In this document: positions 1-12,000 of the stretch, piece by piece
Numbering within the stretch: position 1 is the first letter of the stretch
Layout: every line of letters begins with the position of its first letter
Origin: Chlamydomonas sphaeroides
Taxonomy: Eukaryota; Chlorophyta; Chlorophyceae; Chlamydomonadales; Chlamydomonadaceae
NCBI GenBank assembly: GCA_001662425.1
Contig: BDDC01000849.1
Coordinates: 1 to 40,156, forward strand
Length of the DNA: 40,156 nucleotides
Direction of reading: 5' to 3'
The notes under the pieces: generated by a model
Told to the model about the DNA's origin: nothing
The model's input: only the letters and a program-made list of their open reading frames with translations
Database searches by the model: none
Made by a program: the position numbers and the translations under genes

Positions 1-80
1 CCCTCCGGCCCCTCCGCCCCCGCCTCCTTCGCCCCCTCCCCCTCCCCGCCCGCCGCCGCCCCCACTCCAGACCAGCAGCC
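1..80 (+). CDS. Exon with Pro-rich (PPPPPPSPPPPP) hinge
   Basis: Read from base 2, the exon encodes an almost pure proline stretch with one Ser, one Ala and one Arg, ending LQTSS before a GTGAGT donor at 81. Such SP/PP hinges are hydroxylated and O-glycosylated in volvocine extracellular-matrix proteins and act as stiff spacers between globular domains. Its place at the window edge means another domain probably precedes it. The exon leaves one base, so the following intron is phase 1. The 5' edge of the exon is cut by the window. Confidence 0.75.
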
Positions 81-3000
81 GTGAGTGCCGCCCGGGGGTG
101 CGAACTCGTCCGCAGCTGACCGTGGCGTGCCACCCCCAGTACCCCCAGCCCCGCCTAACCTTGCTGCCCGCCTAACCTTGCTCCTCCCTGTCTCCTTTGC
201 CCCTAGCCTCCGTGGTCTGCTCCACCTGCTCCCGCGTTTACGGTGACTTCTCGTCCTCCTCGGACTTTTTCAGCAGCAGGTAGGTAGGGAGGACGTGATG
301 CGTGCCTGGGAGCCATGCGCCCAGACCCATGACCCCCCCCCCTCCTTGCCGAGCATCGACTCCCCGCGGGTGCAGCTGCATCCGGGCGTAAGCCTCTGCT
401 GCGGCGGCCCGGTGTGCTGTGTTTGTGTCGTTCAGGTTGGTAACCCGGTAGTCCAAGCATGCGCCCACCACAACGCCTGCCCCCTTCCACAGGCGCTCCG
501 GCTCCACTCGCTGCCCCCGCGGCTTCATCATCAGCCAGCTCTTCACCAACACCGCCCCGCCGCCGCAGCCGTCCGACCTGCCCACCAGCGTGCTGGCCTA
601 CGCGGGGCTGGGCGCCAACTGCGTGCCCATCGCGCCCACCCCGGGCATGGCGCAGGTGGGGGACGCCCGCCGGCGTGCAACCCCGCTCGCTCGCATGTGG
701 CCGCACAGCGGAGCTGGGCTGCGGCTCGGACCTCGGAACGGGCGCAGCCAAATGAGGCATGCGCCCGATCGCGCCTTTCCCCCACACACTCGCTGCCGGC
801 CTCAGGACCACACGGTGCGCCTCGGCTTCCCCGCGCTGCCGTCCAGCATCGCGTTCGGCGCCCCCGATGCCCAGGTGCGCGGGCAACACTTGGCTGGGCA
901 CGCGGGACGGGGCGGTTGTGGGGCACTCGGCTCTCGGTGTCAACAACATGCTTGCTGACCTCGCGGCGTACACGGCGGCGGCTCTCTCCACCCCACCCTC
1001 CCGGCTCACGCCACCTGCCCCGCAGTCCCTGATGCCCGCCTGCCCCCGCGGCATCACGGAAATCAAGGGTGAGGCCCACCCGCTGCCGTACGTGTCATGC
1101 GTTCAGTGGATGGAGTCAAGGGCTGCACCATCGATGCACCGCAGCCGTGTGGTGCTGCGTCGGCTGCTGTGCGCCCCCTTGGGTGTGTCGGCTGAGTCGG
1201 CTACTTCAAGCCGATTCTGATTGTGCCTGCCATCTAACACAAGCCATGCGACCCGGCCTACCTGCCGACTGCCTGCCCCCCTGCAGGCCGCTACCTGAGC
1301 TGGTCGGCGACGCGCCCCGCGGTCATGACCAACTTCCGCTACCGGTGAGCTGCTGCCCCGCTACCGTTGGGAGGGGGCCGTGAGCCGGGGGTACTGTAAA
1401 CAGGGCTACAGCGCAGCTCCCAACGTACGTATGACGCAATGGCACAGCGGAACCAACTTGGAAATGCGCGCTCTGCGCCGCTCCCCTCCCCTCCCAACCG
1501 TAGGTGCCTCAACGACAGCGCCGTGTTGGCGGAGCCGGACATGCCCGCTGGCACCACCACGCTCCGGTCCTGGGGCTACGGCTGCCCCGCGGGCCAGGCG
1601 CTGATCGAGGTTATGTGGACCGTGGAGACCCTGCCCAGTGAGAGGGGCGGCGCGCTGGACAAGGGCAGGGAGCTTGCCAGCAGGGGATGTTTGCTTGAGG
1701 CCACGGTGGAGTGCTGCATGCCTCCGCCTTGCCCTTGCCGTTGGAGCAGACCTAACCCCGTGTGCCGCCACGGCCCGCAGACGGCCAGCCCTTCCTCACC
1801 AGCATTGCCTTCGAGTGCACCACGGTCGTGGCCGTGCCGCCGCCGGCGCGCGTCGGTGAGAGGGCAAGCGCACGTGTTATTCGGCAGTATAGTCGCCACA
1901 CCGTTGCCAGGTGCCCAGGCTGCCGATCGGTTTGCAATGGAGCCGCTGGCCTGGTCTCTACGGTTCCGTCACTACTGATCCGCACCACGCACACAAGCCG
2001 CAATTGTAGTCATGATGACTCTCACATCGGCCACACGCACACTTATTACGCGCACGGCGCGCGCACTCCGACCCCCGGCTGGGCCACCGACCCCCGGCTG
2101 TGACCACGCTCTATATGCTGTCCCACAGACGGCGGCGTCTTCACTGCAGCCGAGGCTGCTGGGCTGGAGAGTGTGGCCCTCAGCTGCCCGCAGGGGACGT
2201 GGGTCACCCAGATCTACGGCAGGCATGAGCTGGACAGCCTTAACAGCCTCTTCGAGGCCGACACCTACATCCGGGAGCTCGGCGTTGTGTGCTCCGGCAT
2301 GGCGTCCACCACGCGAGGTGCGCGGGACGACACGCCGTGGGCGTACCCCTCGTTTCTTACCGATAAATTGCTTCCATCGACGCATCGATGATTCAGCTCA
2401 GCAGATCACTGTCTGGATCCACGAAGGAACGATGGCTGCAGGGGCGTACACAGCACCCGCAAGCCCCAGCATGAGCCGAGCTTGATCGTGCCCGTACCCT
2501 GGCTCCGTCACCCCCCCAGAGGTCCGGTCCACCGCCAACATTGCTGCCACGGACCGAACCGTGGAGTTCGCCACCGCCGATTGCCCCGCCGGCATCAGCA
2601 CCGTGCTGGGCCGCGGGGTGCAGTCGCCCATCACCAGCATTGCCCGGGCCCCTGGCGTGCTGGTGTCTACCGACGTGCTGTGCTACGACACGTATGAGCA
2701 CACCACCAGCATGGCCTACAGCCCCAACTTTGCGATGGCTGAGGTGCGGGGACTCAGGCGGGACCATATGTCATTTTGTGGGAAGCGGGCCTTTCTGCGT
2801 GGTCGCAGTGGCCGTGCACGTGGCAGCGACGCTACATGGGCAACAGCGCTCGCGGCATCATGGCCGGGCAGAGGCGCGCAATGATCGCTCGGTATAATCG
2901 GGCAATGCACGATGGCCGAGCAGGCCTTCTGTCGCCTGTACTTGGAACTCCGTCGCTGACCTCACAACCTCTATCCACTACATACCGCACCCCCTGTTGC

Positions 3001-6000
3001 CTATCCCGTTCTATCCGGCCCAGATCGGCGAGGCCTACCGGGCGGACTGCCGCGGCCTGAGCCTGGTCACCGGCATCACCGTGCTGCGATCGCGTCTGAC
3101 TGCCGCGGGAGCGCTCATCCTCAACGCCGCTGTCCCGAGCGTCAGCTTCCTGCACGGCATGAAGTTGCAGGTGGGCGGGCGGTGCGTGCAGTGCGTGGAT
3201 GCTGGGATCACTGCTGTCGGGGGTTGCAGCAGTTGCAACGCCTGCATCGGGCGGTGCTTGTGCCCTGCTGCTGGCATGCACGTCGTACAGCAGCCCCACC
3301 GGTGCCTTGAGCTAGGGTGCTGGAGATGGACTTGTCCGCTCCTGGACCTCCCTTTCGTTTCTAACACAATCCACCATCGCCCTGTGTCATGCCCTGCAGT
3401 GCACCGACGTCCCGGACCTGGACTCCGCCTACATCTATGGCGGTAGGCGCATGGGGGAGGGGCTCGCATCTCATCGGTCGCTTCAATTGATTCTGTGTAT
3501 CGAGTCGATGTGCTTCGTTCGATAGATTGGTAGATACGATGTTCGATACGACCGTGGGCTCGGCTGGTGGAAGGCTGCCATCGCGCAGCATGGGTGGCCC
3601 AGTGGATTGCTGTGTATCAACGCACATGCCCTGCTCACGCGGGGCCAATCCCGTCCGCCCGCAGCCCAACTGCCCACCATCGGCCTGCCACTAGTGCCCA
3701 CCGCGGCACAGCCGCCCTCGCTGCCCTTCACGTGAGTGCAAGGGGCCCCGCTCGGCGAGACTCGGGCATCACACGCGCGGTGCTGTGGTGATCATCACAC
3801 AGTGCTGCGATTTTCGAGCTGCTCGAGCATCAAGCGCTGCTGCGTTGATCATCACTCGGACACGCCTGCCGTGCCTTCTGTCCGCACAGGTACGAGTGCC
3901 CGGTGGGCTCCAAGGTGGTGTCCATGGCGGGCGTCATCGACGTGTCGAGCGAGATGCTGTCGCTGCGCCTCGGTGGGTCAAAGAGTCGGGCCCGGGTGCT
4001 GGGCCAGCTTTGTGTGAATGAACCGAGGGCGCTAACCACCCGTGTAGACGTGTGCTGCCGTTCGGATGCTCGCGTGGCTTGACTTCATCATTTGCTTAAT
4101 TTGCGCAACTGACACATGGTTGCTGGCTGGCGACCTCCGAGCAGAGTGCGACAATGCGCGCCTGGCAGAGGGCGAGGAGTCGCTTGCGCAGGTCGCGGTG
4201 AGCTCCCTGGCGCGGGCATAGCTCACAGCGCACGCCGCACTACCGTTACGCACACCGCAAACTCGCTCGCGGCGCGCATGCCGCTCCCACGGTCGCCTTC
4301 GCACACGATCTGTAGTTCGTTCCCACTTGTGGCTCATTTGTCGGAGTGCCCCCTTGTCGCCGCAGGTGAACTTCGGGAATCCTGCTCGCCCCGATATCGG
4401 CTCAGAGAACGCTCTGGGACGGCGGCGTTTCATCACGCCCGAGCTCATTGCAGCGCCCCCATCAACAGCCTACCAGCTCGAGGTGCGACGGGCTAGGGGT
4501 AACGACGCACTGCGTGCACGGTGCGGCACGGCCGGCCATCAGCACGAGCTTACATGTATCCGCTGTCGAGAGTGCGGACATGGCATGATGTGGTAGCAGC
4601 GCAACGAGTCCGTCGGCGCTAGGGGGAGGCAGTCTGGAGTGTTGGCACGCAGAGGATGTATCCGGGGATGCGCTCGGGGGATGCGCCCGAGATGCTCTGG
4701 TAGCTCTGGCGTAAGTCACGGGGGCGGAGGTGCCCCCCAGGTGTGTGGTGCCCGCATATCGTGACAAGGGGGCGGGCAGGCATGATGGGTTCTTCTCTCG
4801 AGGGGCGCACGGGCGGCTGCGATCGAGCTTATGTAGGCGGGCGTCGCTTACCCTTGAGCCTTTGCATGTACTGCTGCCGTTGCGCTGAGACTGCCCCCTC
4901 TCGCTCCCTTGCAGCGGTCCTGCCCGTTGGGTGTGGCGGGCATTAGCACCAAGCTGGACGACCTGGACTTTGAGGACGGCCTGGTGACGCCCGTGGCGTA
5001 CCTGGAACTGCCAGCCAGCCTGGGTGAGGAGGGCGAGCAAGCAGGGAGAGCATGGCGTTCCGGCTGCACACCTGCACTGCGCCGCGCGGCTTGTGATACG
5101 GGTGTTTGGGCAGCGCAGGACAAGCCATGCCGGCCGTTGTGGCTTTAACCACGCGTGCGCGGCCCCCCAGGCAAGCGCGCCAACCTGTACGACATCCTCC
5201 TGGACTGGACCACGGCGCACGCGTTCGTGAGCTTGGGGCGCTCTTTTGGGTCGGGTGCCATGCGGACTGTGACGCCGACGACATTGCACGACGCCCTTCG
5301 TCGCATGTGCCCTTACTACCGTGACGCATGCCACCTTTGCCCTGCCGCAGTGCCAAGCCCAAGGCGGCACTCTACTCACCTTCGTGCGGGACGCCGAGGT
5401 ACGCTGTCCGGCAGCAGCTAGGTCCTTCTGTCGCACGGGGTGTGGCCCTGAGGACCAGCAGGTCGTCGATGCCGGAGCGTGCACTGGTGAAGGCCGGCCT
5501 GCTGAATAATCAACCTCCCATCCCTCACCGCGCCTACTACCCGGCCCAGCTCAACGTGCTGACGTCGCTAGTGCAGGAGTGGGCCATCACAGCCGTGTCG
5601 GACGAGGCGATGGGCGTGTGGATCGGCGCACGCCGCACAGGTGGGGCCTGGACTACTGGGTGGCAGGGAAGGGACCGCGCAAAGCCGCGCCCGCAGCAGG
5701 GGCCGCCAGGACCGCGCACGCCTTGCACCTGCTACAACAGCAGCTCCGCCCCGAAATGCTGCCCATGTCTCCCTTTCCCAGGCGACGGCCTGTTCGACTT
5801 CACCTATGTTGACGGCACCGACCTAGACTTCTACATGCCACCATGGGCACCCACCGAGCCCAACGACGCGGGCGGCATCGAGGGTGCGCCGGCCCGGGGC
5901 GGCGGAAGGGACGCTCGTGCGTGGGTTGCAGGCCTTGCCGGGCCTGCGGCGAGTGCAGGCAGGCAGGCAGGCCTAGTGGGACCCGCTCGCGCCCGTGGCA

Positions 6001-9000
6001 GCCTGGTTCATCCTTCCCTCTGCGCTGTGCGCCGCCGCCCTGCACTGCCTCCGCCTTGCCTTGCAGACTGCGTCGAGCTGGTGGTGGTGCTTGCCAAGTG
6101 AGGCCCGCACGCTGCTGCTCCACTCTCGCATGGGACCGCCGCCTGCGCGCATGCGCCCGCCCCCCCCAGCCAGTGAACAACCCAACCTCCATCCCTTCCG
6201 TGCAACTGCCCGCCTCTGACCTCCACCGTGTCCGTTTCTTCCTCCGCCTCCCTTTCCCTCCGCAGCGGCACCAGCTACTGGGTGGACCGGCCCTGCAGCG
6301 GCCTGGTCCGGAGGCCGCTGTGCGAGATCCTCACCAACGCCACCCAGGCCAGCGGCAGCGCCAGCGACAAGGCCTACCCCGCTGTACAGATTGCCGGAAC
6401 CAACGGGGTGCGTTGTCTGCTCCGTACGTGTCATCATTTCTGACCTGCCAGGCTCTTGTAAGCGCCTCCGTTCGATGCCCGTTCACGCTCCCTTCCCCAG
6501 GATACACTGCTGATGTACGATGTGGACCTCACCTGGGACCAGGCCTCCACCTTCTGCCAGCGCCGCGGAGCGCAGCTTGCCTCCTTCAGAGAGCAAGCGG
6601 AGCTCTCGTGAGTACCATGCGTGCGACGGGGGCCGCACGCTTGACGCATGTCGTGTAAATGGACCGGCCATTAACGTTGCTGCGCTGCTTCTGTGCCTCG
6701 CAGAGCCATGGCTGAGGCCCTGCGCAAGTAAGGCTGCACGCATGCCCTGGCGTTCGTGTTGTCGGGCCGTAGGCGTGATGCCTGTCGAGCAGACAGCACG
6801 TATGGTCCGTAGTCGCGGGCCTACCCTTCTGTGTCTGGGGGCCCCCTGCTTGTGGTGGTGTCGGTGTCGGCCGTTTCATGTTTGCCAGCCGTCCTGGCAG
6901 GATTGCATAGGCAGTGCGTACACCTCATGCGCAATAAAATCCGCCCCACAGGTACTACTCTACTGGTGTGGCTATGTCGCAACAGCTTTGGACCGGGCTC
7001 AGGTGGGCTCGGACGTGTGCCTCGACACGACCCGGCTGTGGCCGGTATGCTGCTTGTTGGCAGCCCGTGCTGGGCGGGCCAGAGGTTTCCATGTATGTCT
7101 GAAAGCCGCCGCTTCACCGCCTGCTGCTCCGCCCCCAGGAACCGGCTGCCGAGTGAGACCATGGGTCGCTGCCTTGTTGCTCTGGTGTTGTTGGAGTAGC
7201 TGGTTGCAGCAGGGCGGCTCGGATAAAGTCCGGTGCCTCGGCTGCATGGGCGGCTGCTGTCCCACCTTCACACGGCACATGACGCAGTGACTGCGGCATT
7301 GCAATACCCCACCGCGTCCCGTTGCAGGCCCCGGCGAGCGCGCTAACGCGCTGCGTGCCTCGATGTCTTCGGTTCAGTTCGGCAGCCGAGAGTACCTGTA
7401 CGTGATGCAGGAGCCCGGCACCTGGGAGGAGGCGCAGGGCTTCTGTCGCGCCAACGGAGGAGATCTCGTCACCTTCCTTGCGTGAGTATGTAGGAGCGAG
7501 GATGATTATTCTCTTTCACGCTGTCATCCCTAGGCGGCTGGCAGGCGCCGCCAGAACCTTGACCGCTGCCTTGGTGTGCCTCCTCCCTTCGACTCCACGT
7601 CGCACCGGCTCCACATCGGTCATCAGGAACGCCGACTTCGATGGGGTACGCCGCATATATAGCAGCTGGCATCTGGGCCGGGGCGGGGCACATGCCCAGG
7701 GGCAAACCCCTCGCTCCTGGATGTTCCTGCCCGCAGCGCCGACTGCGGCCCACGCCCCGGCCCCACCACAGGTCATGGCCGACTTATTCCGACCGGCTGG
7801 ATTCCGGACGCTCACCAACAACTCTAACACGCTCAACATCACCGCCTGGATTGGCCTGTACAAAGCAGGTGAGGCCGTGTACGCAGTGAGGCAATGGGGT
7901 ACTCGTGGCAGCATTTTGAACTTCATGCCTAACCGGTGATTTGCGTAGCACCCCCTTGCCACATTACTGGCACACCCCAAAACCTGCTGGTGCTTCTGCT
8001 GATTCCCTTTAACCTGCACAGATGCCAAGATCACTTATGAGTGGTCGGATGGCGTCGTTTCAAACTTCCGCCGGCCCGTCATCGCCAACGGCGCAGCCGC
8101 CGGCACCCTCTGCGTGGCAGTGCGCACCATCTGCATCGGCACGGTGGTCGGGGGTGGCTACACTAACTGCACCTCTACCATGTTTACGGGACCATGCGCC
8201 ACCAGCATGGGATTCATGTGCAGCCGGACCACGGCAGCCACGGGTGCGTCCATGTCACCATCACATCTGGCGGGGGCTCTGCGGGTATCGATCTGCGAGT
8301 TTTGCGGCGGCGAGGGCTCAATGTAGCGCCGCGCCCAATGTAGTGATGTCATGCCGAGCGACCTAGCTTGCCGCCGTTGCTTGGGCACTCCCGAACCGAG
8401 CTGCGCGACCTCAGTCCTCGACCCTTCACCCCATTCCGTTTCCTTACCCGCATCCCTCAAGCAGCATGTGCCCTCGCCCGCCTGCTGCCTCCCTTCCACC
8501 GCCGCATCCACAGCCAGCACCGTGTTCAACGGCAAGCAGTATCTGGCCTTCGGGGACGTGCAGTCATGGGACAACGCAGCTGCATCCTGCCGTGGCATTG
8601 GCGGCCGGCTGGCGTCCTTCGGCACCCGGCTCGAGTACGAGACGGTAATCGGAAACCTGGCGCGCTTCGCTGCTTTCACCACGTCGCAAGCGGCCGCCCC
8701 AACACCAGGGCTGGTGTGGACCGGCCTCCGCCGCACGGCCGGTGAGCCGCCAGCACGCGTCCTGGGCAGTGCAACGCCGAGCGTGGTCTGCAATTCATCG
8801 AGTGTCATGTCACTGAGCTGCCACGCTCTGTGCCTGGTGCCCCGCCGCCGCTGCAAATCCCGCGCGTGTGCCGCCAGCCAACCTGTTCCAGTGGGTGGAC
8901 GGGCCGCCCTTTTCGTTCGCCGCCTGGCGTGCGGCCCAGCCCAACGGCACCCTGGCGGGCGCTACCAACGAGAACTGCGTCTCGCTGGTGGTGAGCTGAC

Positions 9001-12000
9001 GCAGCTGCTGCAGCTGCGGCTGGGGCGTGTATTGTGGGCTGCGTGTGTGCGTCGCTTCGTGTGCTACAGCTGTCCATCCCTAGATCACGCGTAAGATTGC
9101 TGCATATGCGCAACCTCTATAAACACAATTACCATGTCCATTGCATGCGCGCCTGCAATTTATAATTCCCCACTCTGCTCCAACGCCGTCGCTCCAATGT
9201 GCAGATGGGAGCTACCGCTGCCACCACTGTCATGGTGGGTCAGCAGCCTTGCCAGGGGCCGGCTGCACGTGCGCGCAATGTGCTGCAATCTGTGTGCTGA
9301 TGCCACCGTCGTTTTCACATGCCCGACCCTTGTGCCCAACGCAGGATGACGTGCCTTGTGCGGTACGTGCAACGGCGCAAGCAGAGATGCGGCGGCGCAT
9401 GTTGGCACATGCCCCATACTATGAATGCTGGCGGTGCAGTCGGGCCGTGTGCATGCGGCATCCCTGTCGCGAAAAGGCGCGTGCCAGGGCCGCCAATGGC
9501 CAACTACGTAGTGATCATGCCGTCTGAGTCGCGTTGTCGCGATGCAGCACCCGCCCGGTCATGCCCTGCTTGCAGAATGCTGAACCTTACATCTGTACCA
9601 TCGACTTCATGTAGTAAGTCCTCAAAGCGGGGCCGCCGTCAGCTGTAGCACAAAGCGGGGCTGTCAGCTGAAGCACGTACATAGTCATATGATTGCCCAG
9701 TACCGTGGGTGGGTACATTGCGGCTGCCCAACCTCCCCTACCGTTGCAATCGCCCGCAGCGACTGGGAGTACTCGGACGGCACTGCGCTACTCTACAGCC
9801 AGACCCCAGGCGCAACCACGTCGGTGGCTGGCAACGTTACGCTCCTGAACCACCGCTGGCGTGAGTCGACGACGATTCCAGGCCGGCCCGTCCATGCATG
9901 CCGACACCAAGCAGCCGATACCAAGCACGGGGCATGATGGCATGAGCAACATGTGCATGTAAACGCCTGCACACTGCACGTGTGCTGCTTGGCGACCGCA
10001 CCTGGACGTATGCTGAGCTGCTTTGCGCTTGCCTGGGTCTTCGTGGCCGTGCATTGCTCGCAGCCATCGACCGCAGCCCCATGGGCGGCCAGGGCTACGG
10101 AACCGTGAGCGGCGACATTGTCACCTTCCGGGGGACCGAGAAAGACCAGTGCTCTGGGTTGTGCAACGCCATTCCAGACTGCGCGTGAGTAGCGTGAGGA
10201 GGGCCGGCGCAGAGTGCTCGGCATTGTGTTATATGTAGTATTTGCGGGTGCACAGCGTCGCCGGCTCCTCCCACCCCACCCACACGCCTGGGCTCTCCCA
10301 ACCTCTCCCAGTCATCCAGCTACGTACGACGCTAACAGAGGCCGCTGCCCGCCCCGTGTCCCGCGTCCACAGGTATTGGACATATAGGACGCGGCCTTCC
10401 GGCCCCGCTCTTGATGGCGATTGCACGCTAAAGCGGGAGCAGGGCGCTCAGGTGGGTGACGTGCGCATGTGCGACAAGACGCGGCAAGCAAGTATAAACA
10501 AGCGGTGCTCCCCCTTTTCGCAGTTTGCGCCAAACGTCGACCTCGACACAGGTCGCTCAAGTGAGACGCTGGTGTGGGCATGAGCATGTGTGCCGGGCGA
10601 GGCTCTCGGTGCAAAGCTTCATTGGGTTTCGCGTGCACCCATACCGCAGATGCCCCTCGCGTGCTGGCTCCCGGCACCCTCAACACCGCCAACGTAACCG
10701 ACTGCGCCGCCTACACCGTTGTCAGCGGCGAATGGTACACTGCTGAGGCCAGCTGCGACATGATGCTGCCGGTTGTATGCCGTCGTGAGTGGGGGGCGGC
10801 GGCGGGGGAAGAGGCAGTTACTGAATGCCCGTGCCTGGCAGGTAAGGCCATCCAGCGGCCCATATCTTACACGCGTGCGTGCCGGCGCCCTCCCGTGCCA
10901 GGCCCCCCTGTGAGCGACCTCAGCTCGCTGCCCGAGGAGGAGCGCACGGCCATCAAGTTCATGGAGCCGCTGTCGGTGGGATACAGTGAGTAGTGCTGCA
11001 TGCAGCCCGTCCTGCAGGCGTTGGTGTATCAAGGCCAAGGCAACCGCAACGGGATCAGGTGCTGTGACAACCCTCCCCCCCACCAATGCACTTACGCCTG
11101 TGGCCCCCTGCCTGCTGCCGCGACCCGCCCGCTTGGCACCCTTCTGGTAGCTAACAAGGGAACGGTGAGCTTCGTTAAGAGCACACCGTGGCACAGTCCC
11201 TTCCCGCCGGCCTCCCGACGGACTGGCCCCCAGCAAGGGCCCTCTCAAGCGTGCTGCTAATGCCCACTGTTTGCCTTCACCCCACATACAGCTGGAGCTC
11301 AACCTATACGACGCGCTTTACGATGCGGAGCGCGCCCAGGACATTTGCGAGCTTCATGGTAAGCCGCTGCCTGTGGGCTTACTTGCTTGGTGGCATGACG
11401 GCGCACCATGGGTGGGATGCATGTTGTGTGATGCGCTCCTTCCCTCCGTCCGTCCCTGTCTGGACATCGCTACCTCCATGCGGCCTCCCCTAGGCGGAAC
11501 CCTGGTCGAGCCGACCACCGATGAGCTCGCCATTGCCGCCTTCCGGGTGGCGACCGAGGCGTTGCTGAGCAAGCCCGCGGCGCTCTTTCCCGGCGGCTCA
11601 GTGGACTTCCACATCGGCCTCAGCGACGCAGGTTCGCTTGCGGAGCGGAGCCCCCGTACTCGTGGTGGACCTGCTGCTGCGTGGGACCTGTGCTGTGGGC
11701 TGTTGGATCGGCATGCACATCTTGCTACACAGCGGCGCTTGCTTGGGTGGGCGCAAGGGCACTGCATGCCAACACTGCACCCGCCCGACTCTGTCTACGC
11801 CCTCCACCCCCGTGCAGACCAGGAGGGCTCTTACTCGTGGTACACAGGCGCCAAGCTGCAGAACTTCAAGTGGTGAGCAAGGCACAACGCCGCTGCGAAG
11901 CCTGCCTGCCTCCCGCGACAGCGCAGTGCCCGACCCGCTGACGCGCCCCTCTCCTGGCCTCCGCACAGGGCTGCCGGCCAGCCAGACAACAGCAACATCA

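Noticed and set aside
203..1079. Long minus-strand open frames of 287 and 178 codons
   Set aside because: They lie across well-supported + strand exons, are Arg/Ala/Gly-rich and show no motif.
3529..3655. tRNA-like box A and box B words in the intron 3443-3664
   Set aside because: The words are in the wrong order and too close together, and no cloverleaf can be drawn.
4462..5484. 340-codon open frame on the minus strand
   Set aside because: It overlaps exons 16-19 of the + strand gene, has no recognisable domain and is of the length expected by chance in this GC-rich DNA.
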